Source of the DNA: CAZLYF01 sp964586835
GTDB lineage: Bacteria; Bacillota; Clostridia; Christensenellales; Aristaeellaceae
Length of the DNA stretch: 64,000 nucleotides
Assembly: GCA_964586835.1 (NCBI GenBank)
Contig: CAZPIC010000007.1
Span: 1 to 64,000 of the forward strand
Reading direction: 5' to 3'
In this document: positions 14,845 through 22,681 of the stretch, piece by piece
How positions within the stretch are numbered: position 1 is the first letter of the stretch
Layout: every line of letters starts with the position of its first letter
The notes under the pieces: model-generated
Databases searched by the model: none
What the model was told of the DNA's origin: nothing
Seen by the model: only the letters and a program-made list of their open reading frames with translations
Translations under genes and position numbers: made by a program

Positions 14845-16086
14845 TCAGCTGCGCTTAAGCATAACGTCACGCTCATACGCTCTCAGTTCCTCTATCCATG
14901 GGGGTCCTGCCGGGACGTTGCAACGCCGGCAAAATTCGTCCCATACGGCGCCAAGCGGGTAGGTCCTGAGTTCCTCCACGTACGCAAGCCGCGCCCCGAG
15001 TTCCCCACAAGCCTCAAGTTCATTCAGGTTTCCTAATGGCTGAAGGAGCGACTCAAGGATCGCCTTTTTCGTGTTGCGCACACCCAGCGCAAGCGCAAGA
15101 ACACGGTTGATGGAAGCATCGAAGAAGTCCGTTCCGATGAAGGTCTTGTCGAACTTGTCTAGCCGCGCGATCTCTTTCATGATCGATCGCACTTCATCAT
15201 CAAAGCATACCACATGGTCACTGTCCCACCGCACAGGCCGGCTGATGTGCAGGTTGATCCCCGCCTTCACAAACAGGTAAATGGGGGACAGCTTGTACGC
15301 GACCGACTCCGTGGGATGATAGTGCCCCATGTCAAGCGTGATCATAATATCGCGGCTGATGGCGTATCCCATGTAAAACTCATGGGATCCGACCACATAG
15401 GACTCGCTTCCGATACCAAAGAGCTTGCTCTCCACCGCTGTTTGATGATATGAACTGTTCTTTTTGTCAATGATCCGATCCAGCGAATCCACAAGCCGTT
15501 CGCGGGGCGACAGGGTATCCACAGGGGTTTCTTTTTCGCCGTCCGGGATCCAGATGTTGTGGATGCAGGGCGTCCCCATTTCACGGCCGATATGCTCCGA
15601 AATCTCCTCGCAGCGCTTTCCGTGCTCAATCCAGAATTCCCGCACGTCACGGTCCGGGCTGGAAAGGGTGTACCCTGTGCTCTTGGGGTGCGAAAAGAAC
15701 GTGCTGTTGAAATCGACGCCAATCCCCAGGGCCTTTGCCCAATCTATCCAAGCCGAAAAATGCTTAGGTAGCAGGGCGTCCCGATCGACCTTCCCGTCTG
15801 ACTCCCGATAGTTTGCGTGGAGAGCGATCTTCTTGTTTCCCGGGATCATGGACAGAGCCTTTTCCAAGTCAGCCCGCACTTCGCCAGGCGTGCGGGGCAG
15901 TCCTGGATGGTTTCCGGTGGTTTGGATCCCGCCCGTCAGCTCCATGCCATCTGCTTCGAACCCTTTGATATCATCGACCTGCCAGCAATGGACAGAAACG
16001 CCGATCTCCTTCGCTTTGCTGATCGCGTGTTCCGTGTCCACGCCCATTTTTCCGTATACTTCCCGCGCTATATCGTAGGCTTTCAT
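14845..16086 (-). CDS. rhaA: L-rhamnose isomerase
   Basis: RhaA interconverts L-rhamnose and L-rhamnulose. The 413-residue protein matches E. coli RhaA along its length: SVHCWQVDDIKGFE near 31-44, HNIWIPDGEKE near 178, AVESKLFGIGSESYVVGSHE near 217-236, LDMGHYHPTES near 250, HISRPVRWDSDHVV near 279 and GTDFFDASINR near 313, which carry the metal and sugar ligands. The start at 16086 follows AGGAGGAAGT. It is divergent from the epimerase gene, and no rhaB kinase or rhaD aldolase is nearby, so it may serve another deoxy or rare sugar. Confidence 0.95.
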   Translation of the reverse strand: MKAYDIAREVYGKMGVDTEHAISKAKEIGVSVHCWQVDDIKGFEADGMELTGGIQTTGNHPGLPRTPGEVRADLEKALSMIPGNKKIALHANYRESDGKVDRDALLPKHFSAWIDWAKALGIGVDFNSTFFSHPKSTGYTLSSPDRDVREFWIEHGKRCEEISEHIGREMGTPCIHNIWIPDGEKETPVDTLSPRERLVDSLDRIIDKKNSSYHQTAVESKLFGIGSESYVVGSHEFYMGYAISRDIMITLDMGHYHPTESVAYKLSPIYLFVKAGINLHISRPVRWDSDHVVCFDDEVRSIMKEIARLDKFDKTFIGTDFFDASINRVLALALGVRNTKKAILESLLQPLGNLNELEACGELGARLAYVEELRTYPLGAVWDEFCRRCNVPAGPPWIEELRAYERDVMLKRS

Positions 16087-16267
16087 ACTTCCTCCTGTTC
16101 TTGCATGCGTATTTTGGTTTAGCGACCCTTTCTGCGCGGTATCACCACAATCCCTCGCTTCCCCTCCACTAAAGACAGCGGCAGATACCCGAGCCACATG
16201 CGCGCCAGTGGGCTGCCTGAAGATCGTTCATCGCCAGTCGCATCCAGCGCAGACACACAGCTCCGCC

Positions 16268-16298
16268 CGACCACCGGTTCTTCCTAGCGGGCATTGTA
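16268..16298 (-). promoter_or_regulatory. rhaA promoter with LacI half-site
   Basis: On the minus strand TGGTACAAT is an extended -10 (TACAAT at 16293-16298) without a good -35. Ten bases downstream, GAACCGGT (16273-16280) equals the core of the palindromic operator in front of the LacI gene at 25165-25182, in a similar place relative to the -10. Outside this core the palindrome is poor. Confidence 0.4.
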
Positions 16299-16398
16299 CC
16301 ATAAAAGACGATGGCCTGCCTGAAGACCACGGAAAAAACCGAAGCACTTTGCCTTGGTATCCCCGGTCGTTGAGCACCGGCTCTGTGCCGCTGCACGC

Positions 16399-16427
16399 TT
16401 GATTGGCAGCGCTGCCCCGGGGATAAT
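16399..16427 (+). promoter_or_regulatory. promoter of the epimerase gene
   Basis: TTGATT (16399-16404), 17 bases, GATAAT (16422-16427), 46 bases before the start codon. The rest of the divergent region (16087-16398) holds the rhaA promoter and no gene. Confidence 0.55.
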
Positions 16428-16473
16428 AGCAAAGCGGCCTCATGGCTGAAGTCAGGGCAGAAAAGGAGCAAGG

Positions 16474-17343
16474 ATGTACCGATATAGCATGACCCAGTGG
16501 GTAATGGGCAGCGAAAGCCTGGAACGCAGCTTCCAAAGGTTGGCCAATTGCGGCTATGACGCCATCGAGCTGGATGGAGAACCCGGCAACCTTGATGTCG
16601 ATGAGTGCTTGCGGCTCATGGACAAGTATCGCATCGGCTCTCTCTCCATGTGCGGCAGATTCGGCAGCGATGACCGCGACCTAAGCGCGGATGACGCATC
16701 CGGCGCGCTGCAATACTTAAGCGACTGTGTGGACCTTGCTTCCCGTCTTGGGGTGCAGTGCCTTATCGTCGTCCCATCGCCCGTCGGCAGGATCGCGCCA
16801 CCTGCCCACATGAGCTATGAGCAGCTGTGGGGCAACGCCGTACGCCATATTCGCAGCGCCGGGGACACCGCCCAGCAGAAAAACGTACGCCTTGTCCTCG
16901 AGCCCCTCAACCGCTATGAAACATACTTTGTCAACACCCTGGAAACAGCCTGGCAAATGGTACAGGAAATCAACCATCCGGCTGTCGGGATCATGGCTGA
17001 TACCTTCCATATGAGCCTTGAGGAGAGCAGTTTCGCTTCTCCTCTCCTCATGGTCGCCCCCAAGCTGTGGCACGTGCATCTGGCCGACAACACCCGGGAG
17101 CCTGCGGGCATGGGCCGCACGAACTTTCAGGAATTGCTGTCTATCCTCCAAGCCATCGGCTACAGCGGATCCATGGCGATGGAGTTCACGCCCCGGCCCT
17201 TGGGCCTCTGCGGCAGACCGCAGCCTGAAATATCTTCCGAGATGATGGACGCCTATGCCATGCAGGCACTGCGACATATGAAATCAGTGGAACAGGCCCT
17301 TGAGCTCAGCCGGCAGAGAGGGCCTCTCATCGCCTGCGGATGA
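16474..17343 (+). CDS. sugar phosphate isomerase/epimerase (TIM barrel)
   Basis: This 289-residue protein belongs to the xylose-isomerase-like TIM-barrel superfamily (AP endonuclease 2 family). The glutamates and histidines that bind the metal are in place: YDAIELDGE near 28-36, LVLEPLNRYE near 141-150, GIMADTFHMS near 172-181, HVHLADNTRE near 196-205 and AMEFTPRP near 233-240. This is the ligand set of D-tagatose/D-psicose 3-epimerases and related keto-sugar epimerases. AAAGGAGCAAGG precedes the start. It lies between rhaA and the M81 gene and is convergent with the latter with only 14 bases between stops. The exact sugar is not predictable. Confidence 0.88.
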   Translation: MYRYSMTQWVMGSESLERSFQRLANCGYDAIELDGEPGNLDVDECLRLMDKYRIGSLSMCGRFGSDDRDLSADDASGALQYLSDCVDLASRLGVQCLIVVPSPVGRIAPPAHMSYEQLWGNAVRHIRSAGDTAQQKNVRLVLEPLNRYETYFVNTLETAWQMVQEINHPAVGIMADTFHMSLEESSFASPLLMVAPKLWHVHLADNTREPAGMGRTNFQELLSILQAIGYSGSMAMEFTPRPLGLCGRPQPEISSEMMDAYAMQALRHMKSVEQALELSRQRGPLIACG

Positions 17344-17357
17344 CCGGGGCAATGGTT

Positions 17358-18815
17358 TCAAGCCGTCTGATCGCCCACGTATCGCAAAGGATAAACAGGC
17401 GGCTGGATGTTTTTAAAATCAAGCGACTCCACAATCTGATGCGTCGCTCCCGGGGTAAGGGCCAGGATGGCCAGTTTAGCCAGCGCTCGCAGTTCCGTAA
17501 AGAGATATCCCTGCTTGACCACAACCACGTGGTATTCCTCTAACTTGAGGCCTACCCCCTGGGGGCCAAAATGCTTGACCGATATCAGGGAGCCGGGGCG
17601 GTCAATGATGCAGATATCGATGTCCCCTGAAGAAATGGTTACAGCTCTGCCGACGACGTCCGATTCGGCTCCCATGTAGCCCAGCAGGGAGCCTTTGCGT
17701 TTCAGGATTCCCTTTACTAAAACCGCCTTGGTATTCTCGTCATAGTCTTTCCCGATGGCGATTTCAATGGCGCTGCCTTCTGCGTGTTTCCAGCATTCTT
17801 CAACGCACTTTTCGTCCCAGATCGAAGAGACCAGGATCTTTTTGCCTTTCAGGTCCCGGATGGACAGGAATTCCCTGAGCATGATCGTATGGTCGCCCAC
17901 CGCCCCGCCTGTTGTATTGTCTCCGGAGTCCGATACGTAAACCGGGGAATCATATTCAAACGAAACCGCGTACCTGGCGGCCTCGTGGGGAACCAGTGGG
18001 AGCTGCTCAAAATCAAAGCTGTCCCGGAGAGAATAGACGTAGTCTGCCAGCTCTTGCGCAGCTGCCTTCGCCACAGCGCTATAGCGCGGTTCGGACGGCG
18101 TGACGGTGATATTGGAGGCCAGGGTGGCGCAGTCACACCAAATCATCCCGCAGCCCAGTGAAGCGATGGCGATTCCCTCCCGCTGCTCAACAGCCTCCAG
18201 TCGGGTGAAGATCTCGTCCAGCGGCCACGTGCCAGACAATGCTTTTTCAGGATGGATGGCATAAGGCATTCGAACGAACTGAGGGGTGGTCGCCAGCGAA
18301 CGCTTCAGGCAATCCATCATCTTCCTGGCAACCACCAACTCGGTTTCCCTCTGGTCGCTATGCGGGACGGTTCGATAATTGCGCATGACATTCACAAGCG
18401 GTGGAAGCCGTTCATCCGTATTGGCATGAAAATCAAGCGCGATCCCAATGATCACCTTCTCCCCCAGCAGTTTCCTGATCCTCCGAACCAAGTGGTATTC
18501 TCCGGAGCCCAGGCCCTCCACCTCCATGCTTCCGTGCAGGTGGAGGAAAACGCCGTCCACGTCCGCATGCTCTTTCAATAGATCGAGCATGCGATCTGCA
18601 CAGTCATCATAGGCTTGTCTGTCCACGATGCCGTTGGGAAGGGCCACCGCGAAGATCAGCGGCACAAGGTCTACTCCCTGCTCCAGAAACAGTTCTGTCG
18701 CGTAGAGCCGGTCCAGGACCTCCTTGCCTTCAACATACACCATATCCTTCTTCTTCAGCGTCGAAGGATTAAAGGAATTAGCCTCGTGATAGAACATCCC
18801 TACAGCGATTTTCAT
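17358..18815 (-). CDS. M81 family metallohydrolase (MlrC-like)
   Basis: M81 proteins are named after MlrC, which hydrolyses linearised microcystin peptides; most members have unknown substrates. The 485-residue protein shows the family motifs FYHEANSFNPS at 8-18, VFLHLHGSMEVEGLGSGEY near 90-108, GIALDFHANTDE near 122-133, HSDQRETE near 152 and VSDSGDNTTGGAVGDHTIML near 288-307, so the predicted metal-binding Asp and His residues are kept. It is the last gene of the lacI-transporter operon, 22 bases after the permease stop. Its presence beside a sugar importer suggests cleavage of an amide or peptide-like bond in a sugar-containing compound; this is inference. Confidence 0.87.
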   Translation of the reverse strand: MKIAVGMFYHEANSFNPSTLKKKDMVYVEGKEVLDRLYATELFLEQGVDLVPLIFAVALPNGIVDRQAYDDCADRMLDLLKEHADVDGVFLHLHGSMEVEGLGSGEYHLVRRIRKLLGEKVIIGIALDFHANTDERLPPLVNVMRNYRTVPHSDQRETELVVARKMMDCLKRSLATTPQFVRMPYAIHPEKALSGTWPLDEIFTRLEAVEQREGIAIASLGCGMIWCDCATLASNITVTPSEPRYSAVAKAAAQELADYVYSLRDSFDFEQLPLVPHEAARYAVSFEYDSPVYVSDSGDNTTGGAVGDHTIMLREFLSIRDLKGKKILVSSIWDEKCVEECWKHAEGSAIEIAIGKDYDENTKAVLVKGILKRKGSLLGYMGAESDVVGRAVTISSGDIDICIIDRPGSLISVKHFGPQGVGLKLEEYHVVVVKQGYLFTELRALAKLAILALTPGATHQIVESLDFKNIQPPVYPLRYVGDQTA

Positions 18816-18837
18816 GGCTTTGCTTTCCCCTATCGTT

Positions 18838-20004
18838 TCAGTTGTTATGTGCCGCCCGCTTAACCAGCTTGAACCTGAACTTGGCCTTGTTGGCTACCAT
18901 GTCAATGGAGATCGCCATCAGCAGGATGGTCCCCTTCGCCACCATCTGCAGATGGGAGGATACGTTCATCAGACTCATGACATTATCGATCATGGTGTAG
19001 ATCACGACGCCCACGCTCAGGCCAAGAATGGTCCCCACCCCGCCTGACATGCTCGTGCCGCCGATGCATGCTGCGGCAACCGCATCAAGCTCCAGCAGCT
19101 GCCCTCCCGTGGCTGCGGCGCTGCCCAGCCTGGCACACAGCACGGTGCCTGCAATTCCGTACATGAGGCCCTGCACCACGTAAGCCTGGCATATCCGCTT
19201 GGGTGTCCGGACCCCGGCCAGCCTGGCTGACTCGATGTTGCCACCGATCAGGTAGATGTGCCTCCCGTAAACAGTTTTGCTCGCCACAAAATGCATCACC
19301 AACGCGACGGCGAACGCGATGACCACCGCCATGGGAAGCCCCTTGTATCCGATAAAAACCCAGCACAGCACCGCAGCCAGAACAATGGCAATCAGTATGT
19401 TGACTTCAAGCTTCTCTTTGCTGCCGTACCATTTTCCCAGCTTTTTATAGCTTCGCAGGTTGATGGCGATAAAGATGATACAAAGAACCGCTACGGTGAT
19501 GATCGCCGGCACGGGCGGGATGTAGGCATCCGAGATATTGGTGATGGCCTTTGGGAGAGGTCCGATGGTGGCTGCGTTGGTCAGCACATAGCCTGTTCCC
19601 CGAAACACAAGCTGAGCTCCCAGCGTCACAATGAATGCAGGAAGCTGCAGGTAGCCCACCAGGATACCGATGGTGAAGCCCATGGTCAGCCCGAGGGCAA
19701 TCGCAACCGCCATCGCCAGCCAGGGGTTCCATCCATGGTTGACGATCAGGATGGCCATGATGACACCCGTCAGATAGACGCCTGCCCCACCGCTCAAGTC
19801 GATGTTGCGCGTGATCAGGAGCATCATCAACGAGGAGGCCAGGATCATCAGCACGGATGACTGACGCAGGAGCATCGTCAGGTTGCGCTGGGTCAGGAAG
19901 ATGTTTTTTGTAATCAGGTTAAAGACAACCAGCATGACTGCCACGACAAGAATTCTGGACCCTGTTTTCAGTATGTTCTTGTTCTTGATGCTGACCGTTC
20001 TCAT
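18838..20004 (-). CDS. ABC sugar transporter permease (XylH-like)
   Basis: The 388-residue protein is nearly all hydrophobic helices, with at least ten predicted membrane segments, and has the BPD_transp_2 features of monosaccharide permeases: LITRNIDLSGGAGVYLTGVI near 64-83, LPAFIVTLGAQLVFRG near 129 and YLIGGNIESARLAGV near 253, the ATPase-contact loop. The hydrophilic insertion around RSYKKLGKWYGSKEKLE is typical of XylH. The start at 20004 follows GGAGTGAC and is one base from the ATPase stop. A single permease and a fused ATPase suggest a homodimeric channel. Confidence 0.92.
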   Translation of the reverse strand: MRTVSIKNKNILKTGSRILVVAVMLVVFNLITKNIFLTQRNLTMLLRQSSVLMILASSLMMLLITRNIDLSGGAGVYLTGVIMAILIVNHGWNPWLAMAVAIALGLTMGFTIGILVGYLQLPAFIVTLGAQLVFRGTGYVLTNAATIGPLPKAITNISDAYIPPVPAIITVAVLCIIFIAINLRSYKKLGKWYGSKEKLEVNILIAIVLAAVLCWVFIGYKGLPMAVVIAFAVALVMHFVASKTVYGRHIYLIGGNIESARLAGVRTPKRICQAYVVQGLMYGIAGTVLCARLGSAAATGGQLLELDAVAAACIGGTSMSGGVGTILGLSVGVVIYTMIDNVMSLMNVSSHLQMVAKGTILLMAISIDMVANKAKFRFKLVKRAAHNN

Positions 20005-20005
20005 G

Positions 20006-21544
20006 TCACTCCGCCTCGACTTTCCCCGTTGCGGCTTCCCACAGGATTTGATTTTTGTCCGCGCGCCTGCCATCGGTGACGTTCACGACTTTTCCGCTTT
20101 TCATCGTCAGAATCCTGTCGGAGATGCCCATCACCTCGGAAAGGTCGGAAGAGATCCAGACGATGGCCTTGCCTTCCCGGGCAAGCTCGTCCAGGATGAA
20201 GTAAATCTGGAACTTGGTCTCAACGTCGATTCCCTGCGTCGCCTCATCAAGAATCAGGATTTCTGAGTCTGCGGCAATCCAGCGGCCAAGGACGCATTTT
20301 TGCGCATTGCCTCCGCTTAGATTCCGTACCGGCGTTTCCGGCGACGGGGTTTTGATCGCCAGTTTGCGAATCAGGCTCTCGACTAGTTCCTGTTCACGGT
20401 TCCTGTCGATGATCCCTTTGTCGGAGAGGGCCCTCAAGCTAGGGATGGTCAGGTTTTTTGCTACGCTCGCGATATCAATCACGCCATGGCGTTTGCGGTC
20501 TTCGGGAAGATAGCCGATCTTTTTGTCCACGGCATCCCCGGGCGTTAGGATCTGCACCTCTTCGCCATAGACCTCCATTTCACATTCCACAGGCCCTTCA
20601 AAGGCGCCCAGGATGGCCAGCGCAGTTTCGCTGCGCCCCGCGCCCACCAGCCCGTAGATTGAAAGGATCTCTCCTCTTCTGACCTCAAAGGAGACGTCCT
20701 CAGCCAGCATCTGAGAAGGCGCTTTCGGATCGCGGATCGTCACATGTTTGACGTTGAGCGCCATTTCTCCAGGCCTGCGGTCCCGGGGTGGATAAGCCCC
20801 TTCTGTTTCACGCCCCACCATGAGGGAGACGATCTGCTTTTCAGTCATCAGGTCATTTAAGGATGTTCCCACGATGTGCCCATCTCGCATGACAGTGATG
20901 ACGTCGGAGATCTGCTTGACTTCCTCGAGCCTGTGAGAGATGAACACACAGGCGATCCCCTTGGCTTTCAGTTCTCTGACCTTGTCAAACAACGTCCTGC
21001 ATTCCTTGTTGGACAGGGTTGACGTCGGCTCGTCCAGCAACAGCACCTTCACCTGGTTATGAATTGCTCGCGCAATCACCAGCAGTTGCTTTTGGGCAAT
21101 CCCGATGTCTCGGACTTTCGTGGTCGGGCTGATATCCAGATTAAAATCCCTGAGAATCCTATCCGATTCCCGATACATCTCGTAAAAATCAACGATTCCA
21201 TGTCGGGCAGGCTGCTTGCCCATGAAAAGGTTTTCCGCGACGCTTAAGTCATTGGCCATCTGAATATCCTGTGGCACCATGACAATGCCCCTGCTCTGCG
21301 CGTCAAGGATTGTCCTAAACCGGCATTCCTGGTCCTTGAGGAAAATGTCGCCCATGTAGCTTCCATAGGGATAAATACCGGCCAGCATTTTCATCAGTGT
21401 AGATTTTCCGGCACCGTTTCCGCCTACAACCGAGTGTATTTCACTGGAAAAGATCTCGAGCGTCGCGTCTTGAACCGCAATGACGCCGGGAAATTCTTTT
21501 GTCAGGTTTTCAAACCTGAGAACCGCTTCCTTCACCGTGGTCAT
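20006..21544 (-). CDS. sugar ABC transporter ATP-binding protein, double domain
   Basis: The 512-residue protein has two fused ABC domains, as in RbsA, XylG and MglA. Domain 1 has Walker A GGNGAGKST at 41-49 and Walker B VLLLDEPTSTLSNKE near 163. Domain 2 has the degenerate Walker A GLVGAGRSE near 298 that is normal for this class, signature NLSGGNAQKC near 405 and Walker B ILILDEATQGID near 425. It energises import of a monosaccharide with the adjacent permease and binding protein. GGGGAGGGG directly precedes the ATG. A strong hairpin separates it from the binding-protein gene. Confidence 0.95.
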   Translation of the reverse strand: MTTVKEAVLRFENLTKEFPGVIAVQDATLEIFSSEIHSVVGGNGAGKSTLMKMLAGIYPYGSYMGDIFLKDQECRFRTILDAQSRGIVMVPQDIQMANDLSVAENLFMGKQPARHGIVDFYEMYRESDRILRDFNLDISPTTKVRDIGIAQKQLLVIARAIHNQVKVLLLDEPTSTLSNKECRTLFDKVRELKAKGIACVFISHRLEEVKQISDVITVMRDGHIVGTSLNDLMTEKQIVSLMVGRETEGAYPPRDRRPGEMALNVKHVTIRDPKAPSQMLAEDVSFEVRRGEILSIYGLVGAGRSETALAILGAFEGPVECEMEVYGEEVQILTPGDAVDKKIGYLPEDRKRHGVIDIASVAKNLTIPSLRALSDKGIIDRNREQELVESLIRKLAIKTPSPETPVRNLSGGNAQKCVLGRWIAADSEILILDEATQGIDVETKFQIYFILDELAREGKAIVWISSDLSEVMGISDRILTMKSGKVVNVTDGRRADKNQILWEAATGKVEAE

Positions 21545-21564
21545 CCCCTCCCCGTGCAGTGGGT

Positions 21565-21594
21565 AGGCTGCCCTCCTCCGGAGGAGGGCAGCCT
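21565..21594 (-). promoter_or_regulatory. perfect 30-nt intergenic palindrome
   Basis: AGGCTGCCCTCCTCC is followed directly by its reverse complement, giving a 15-bp stem 19 bases after the binding-protein stop. With no T run it is more likely a 3' RNA-stabilising or partial termination hairpin that lets the binding-protein message outnumber the ATPase message. Confidence 0.6.
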
Positions 21595-21613
21595 GTAGAG
21601 CGGTCCGGCGTGG

Positions 21614-22618
21614 TCAGTTCAGGTTCAGCTCGTCCCAGCTGACCCACTCGGGCGGTGCGATCTCATCGACAAACTCCGTCAGGTTGTCTTTGGTGATCGC
21701 AATAATTGGAACAAAGACCTTGGGAATCTCGTAGTCGCCATCAAAGATGAGCTCATCATAAGTGAATTCTTCCTTGTTTGCCAGGGCAAGGGCGATCTCC
21801 GCAGCACGCTTCGCACATTCTTTGATGTCGGTCCAGATGCTCATGCCGATGTGCCCGTCAATGATCGCCTGGAGCACGGGGGTCTCGCAGTCCATTCCGG
21901 TCACATACGCTTTGCCAGCCAGGCCGCTTTCGATCAGCGCGGGGACGATACCCAGTGCCAGGGGGTCTGCGGTGCACACGAAGGCCTTGATCTGGTCTCC
22001 GTGGGCTGTGATGGCGTTTTCGGCGATCTGGAGCGCGATAGCGCTGGAGTAACCATTGCAATACTGCTCCATGACCACTTCAACATTGGGGTATTCGGCC
22101 AGTGTCGCGTCGTAACCTTCTTTGAATGCCTTCACGACGGAGCTCGTGGGCTCTCCATGAATGATGACGATTTTTCCCTCGCCACCAATCGCCTCCAGCG
22201 CCATGGTCATCTGCATGACGCCACCGGCAAAGTTGTCGCGGTCGAGATACGCGTCCAGATCCGCATTCTGGATGTAATTGTCGTAGCATACAACCGGAAT
22301 GCCTTCGCTCTTCACCTTTTCAACAAGGCTGGACATGTTTGAGTTCACGGCGACGAGAACCAGCGCATCGATACCCTGGCTGAGCATGTTCTCAACCTGA
22401 GTAACCTGTTTGCCTTCCTCATAGTTAGCCCATTGCACCACCATCTCAGCCCCGGCGGCATCAAAGACTTCCTTCATAAAGGCTGCATCATACTCGAAGC
22501 GCTTGGCTACCTGGGTGGCAAAGGCCACACCGATTTTCAAGGGTTCGTCAGCCTGGGCTGTTCCCAGCAGAGCAAAGGACATCGTCAACAGGAGCAGAAG
22601 TGCGGTTAGTTTTTTCAC
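21614..22618 (-). CDS. sugar ABC transporter substrate-binding protein (XylF-like)
   Basis: The 334-residue protein starts with a GTG codon placed 8 bases after GGAGG. Residues 1-23 are a signal peptide (MKKLTALLLLLTMSFALLGT) ending AQA, followed by DEPLKIGVAF, the start of a periplasmic-binding-protein type 1 fold. DALVLVAVNSN, GIPVVCYDN, GGEGKIVIIHGEPTSS and FVCTADPLALGI are the sugar-site segments of the xylose-binding-like group. There is no lipobox cysteine, unusual for a Gram-positive importer. It lies between the M24-like gene and the ATPase gene, with hairpins on both sides. Confidence 0.92.
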   Translation of the reverse strand: MKKLTALLLLLTMSFALLGTAQADEPLKIGVAFATQVAKRFEYDAAFMKEVFDAAGAEMVVQWANYEEGKQVTQVENMLSQGIDALVLVAVNSNMSSLVEKVKSEGIPVVCYDNYIQNADLDAYLDRDNFAGGVMQMTMALEAIGGEGKIVIIHGEPTSSVVKAFKEGYDATLAEYPNVEVVMEQYCNGYSSAIALQIAENAITAHGDQIKAFVCTADPLALGIVPALIESGLAGKAYVTGMDCETPVLQAIIDGHIGMSIWTDIKECAKRAAEIALALANKEEFTYDELIFDGDYEIPKVFVPIIAITKDNLTEFVDEIAPPEWVSWDELNLN

Positions 22619-22642
22619 GACAGGTTCCTCCGTGTTTTATTT

Positions 22643-22674
22643 TTAAACCGGGTGTCCCCTGTTTCCCGGTTTAA
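22643..22674 (-). promoter_or_regulatory. stem-loop between M24-like gene and binding-protein gene
   Basis: TTAAACCGGG (22643-22652) and CCCGGTTTAA (22665-22674) form a perfect 10-bp stem with a 12-base loop, immediately upstream of the binding-protein ribosome binding site. Read on the minus strand no T run follows, so termination is unlikely; an mRNA processing or stability role fits its place. Confidence 0.5.
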
Positions 22675-22681
22675 TTCAAGG

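Noticed and set aside
22643..22674. Rho-independent terminator between the M24-like and binding-protein genes
   Set aside because: The stem is perfect, but the minus-strand sequence after it is A-rich, not T-rich, and the ribosome binding site of the next gene follows at once.
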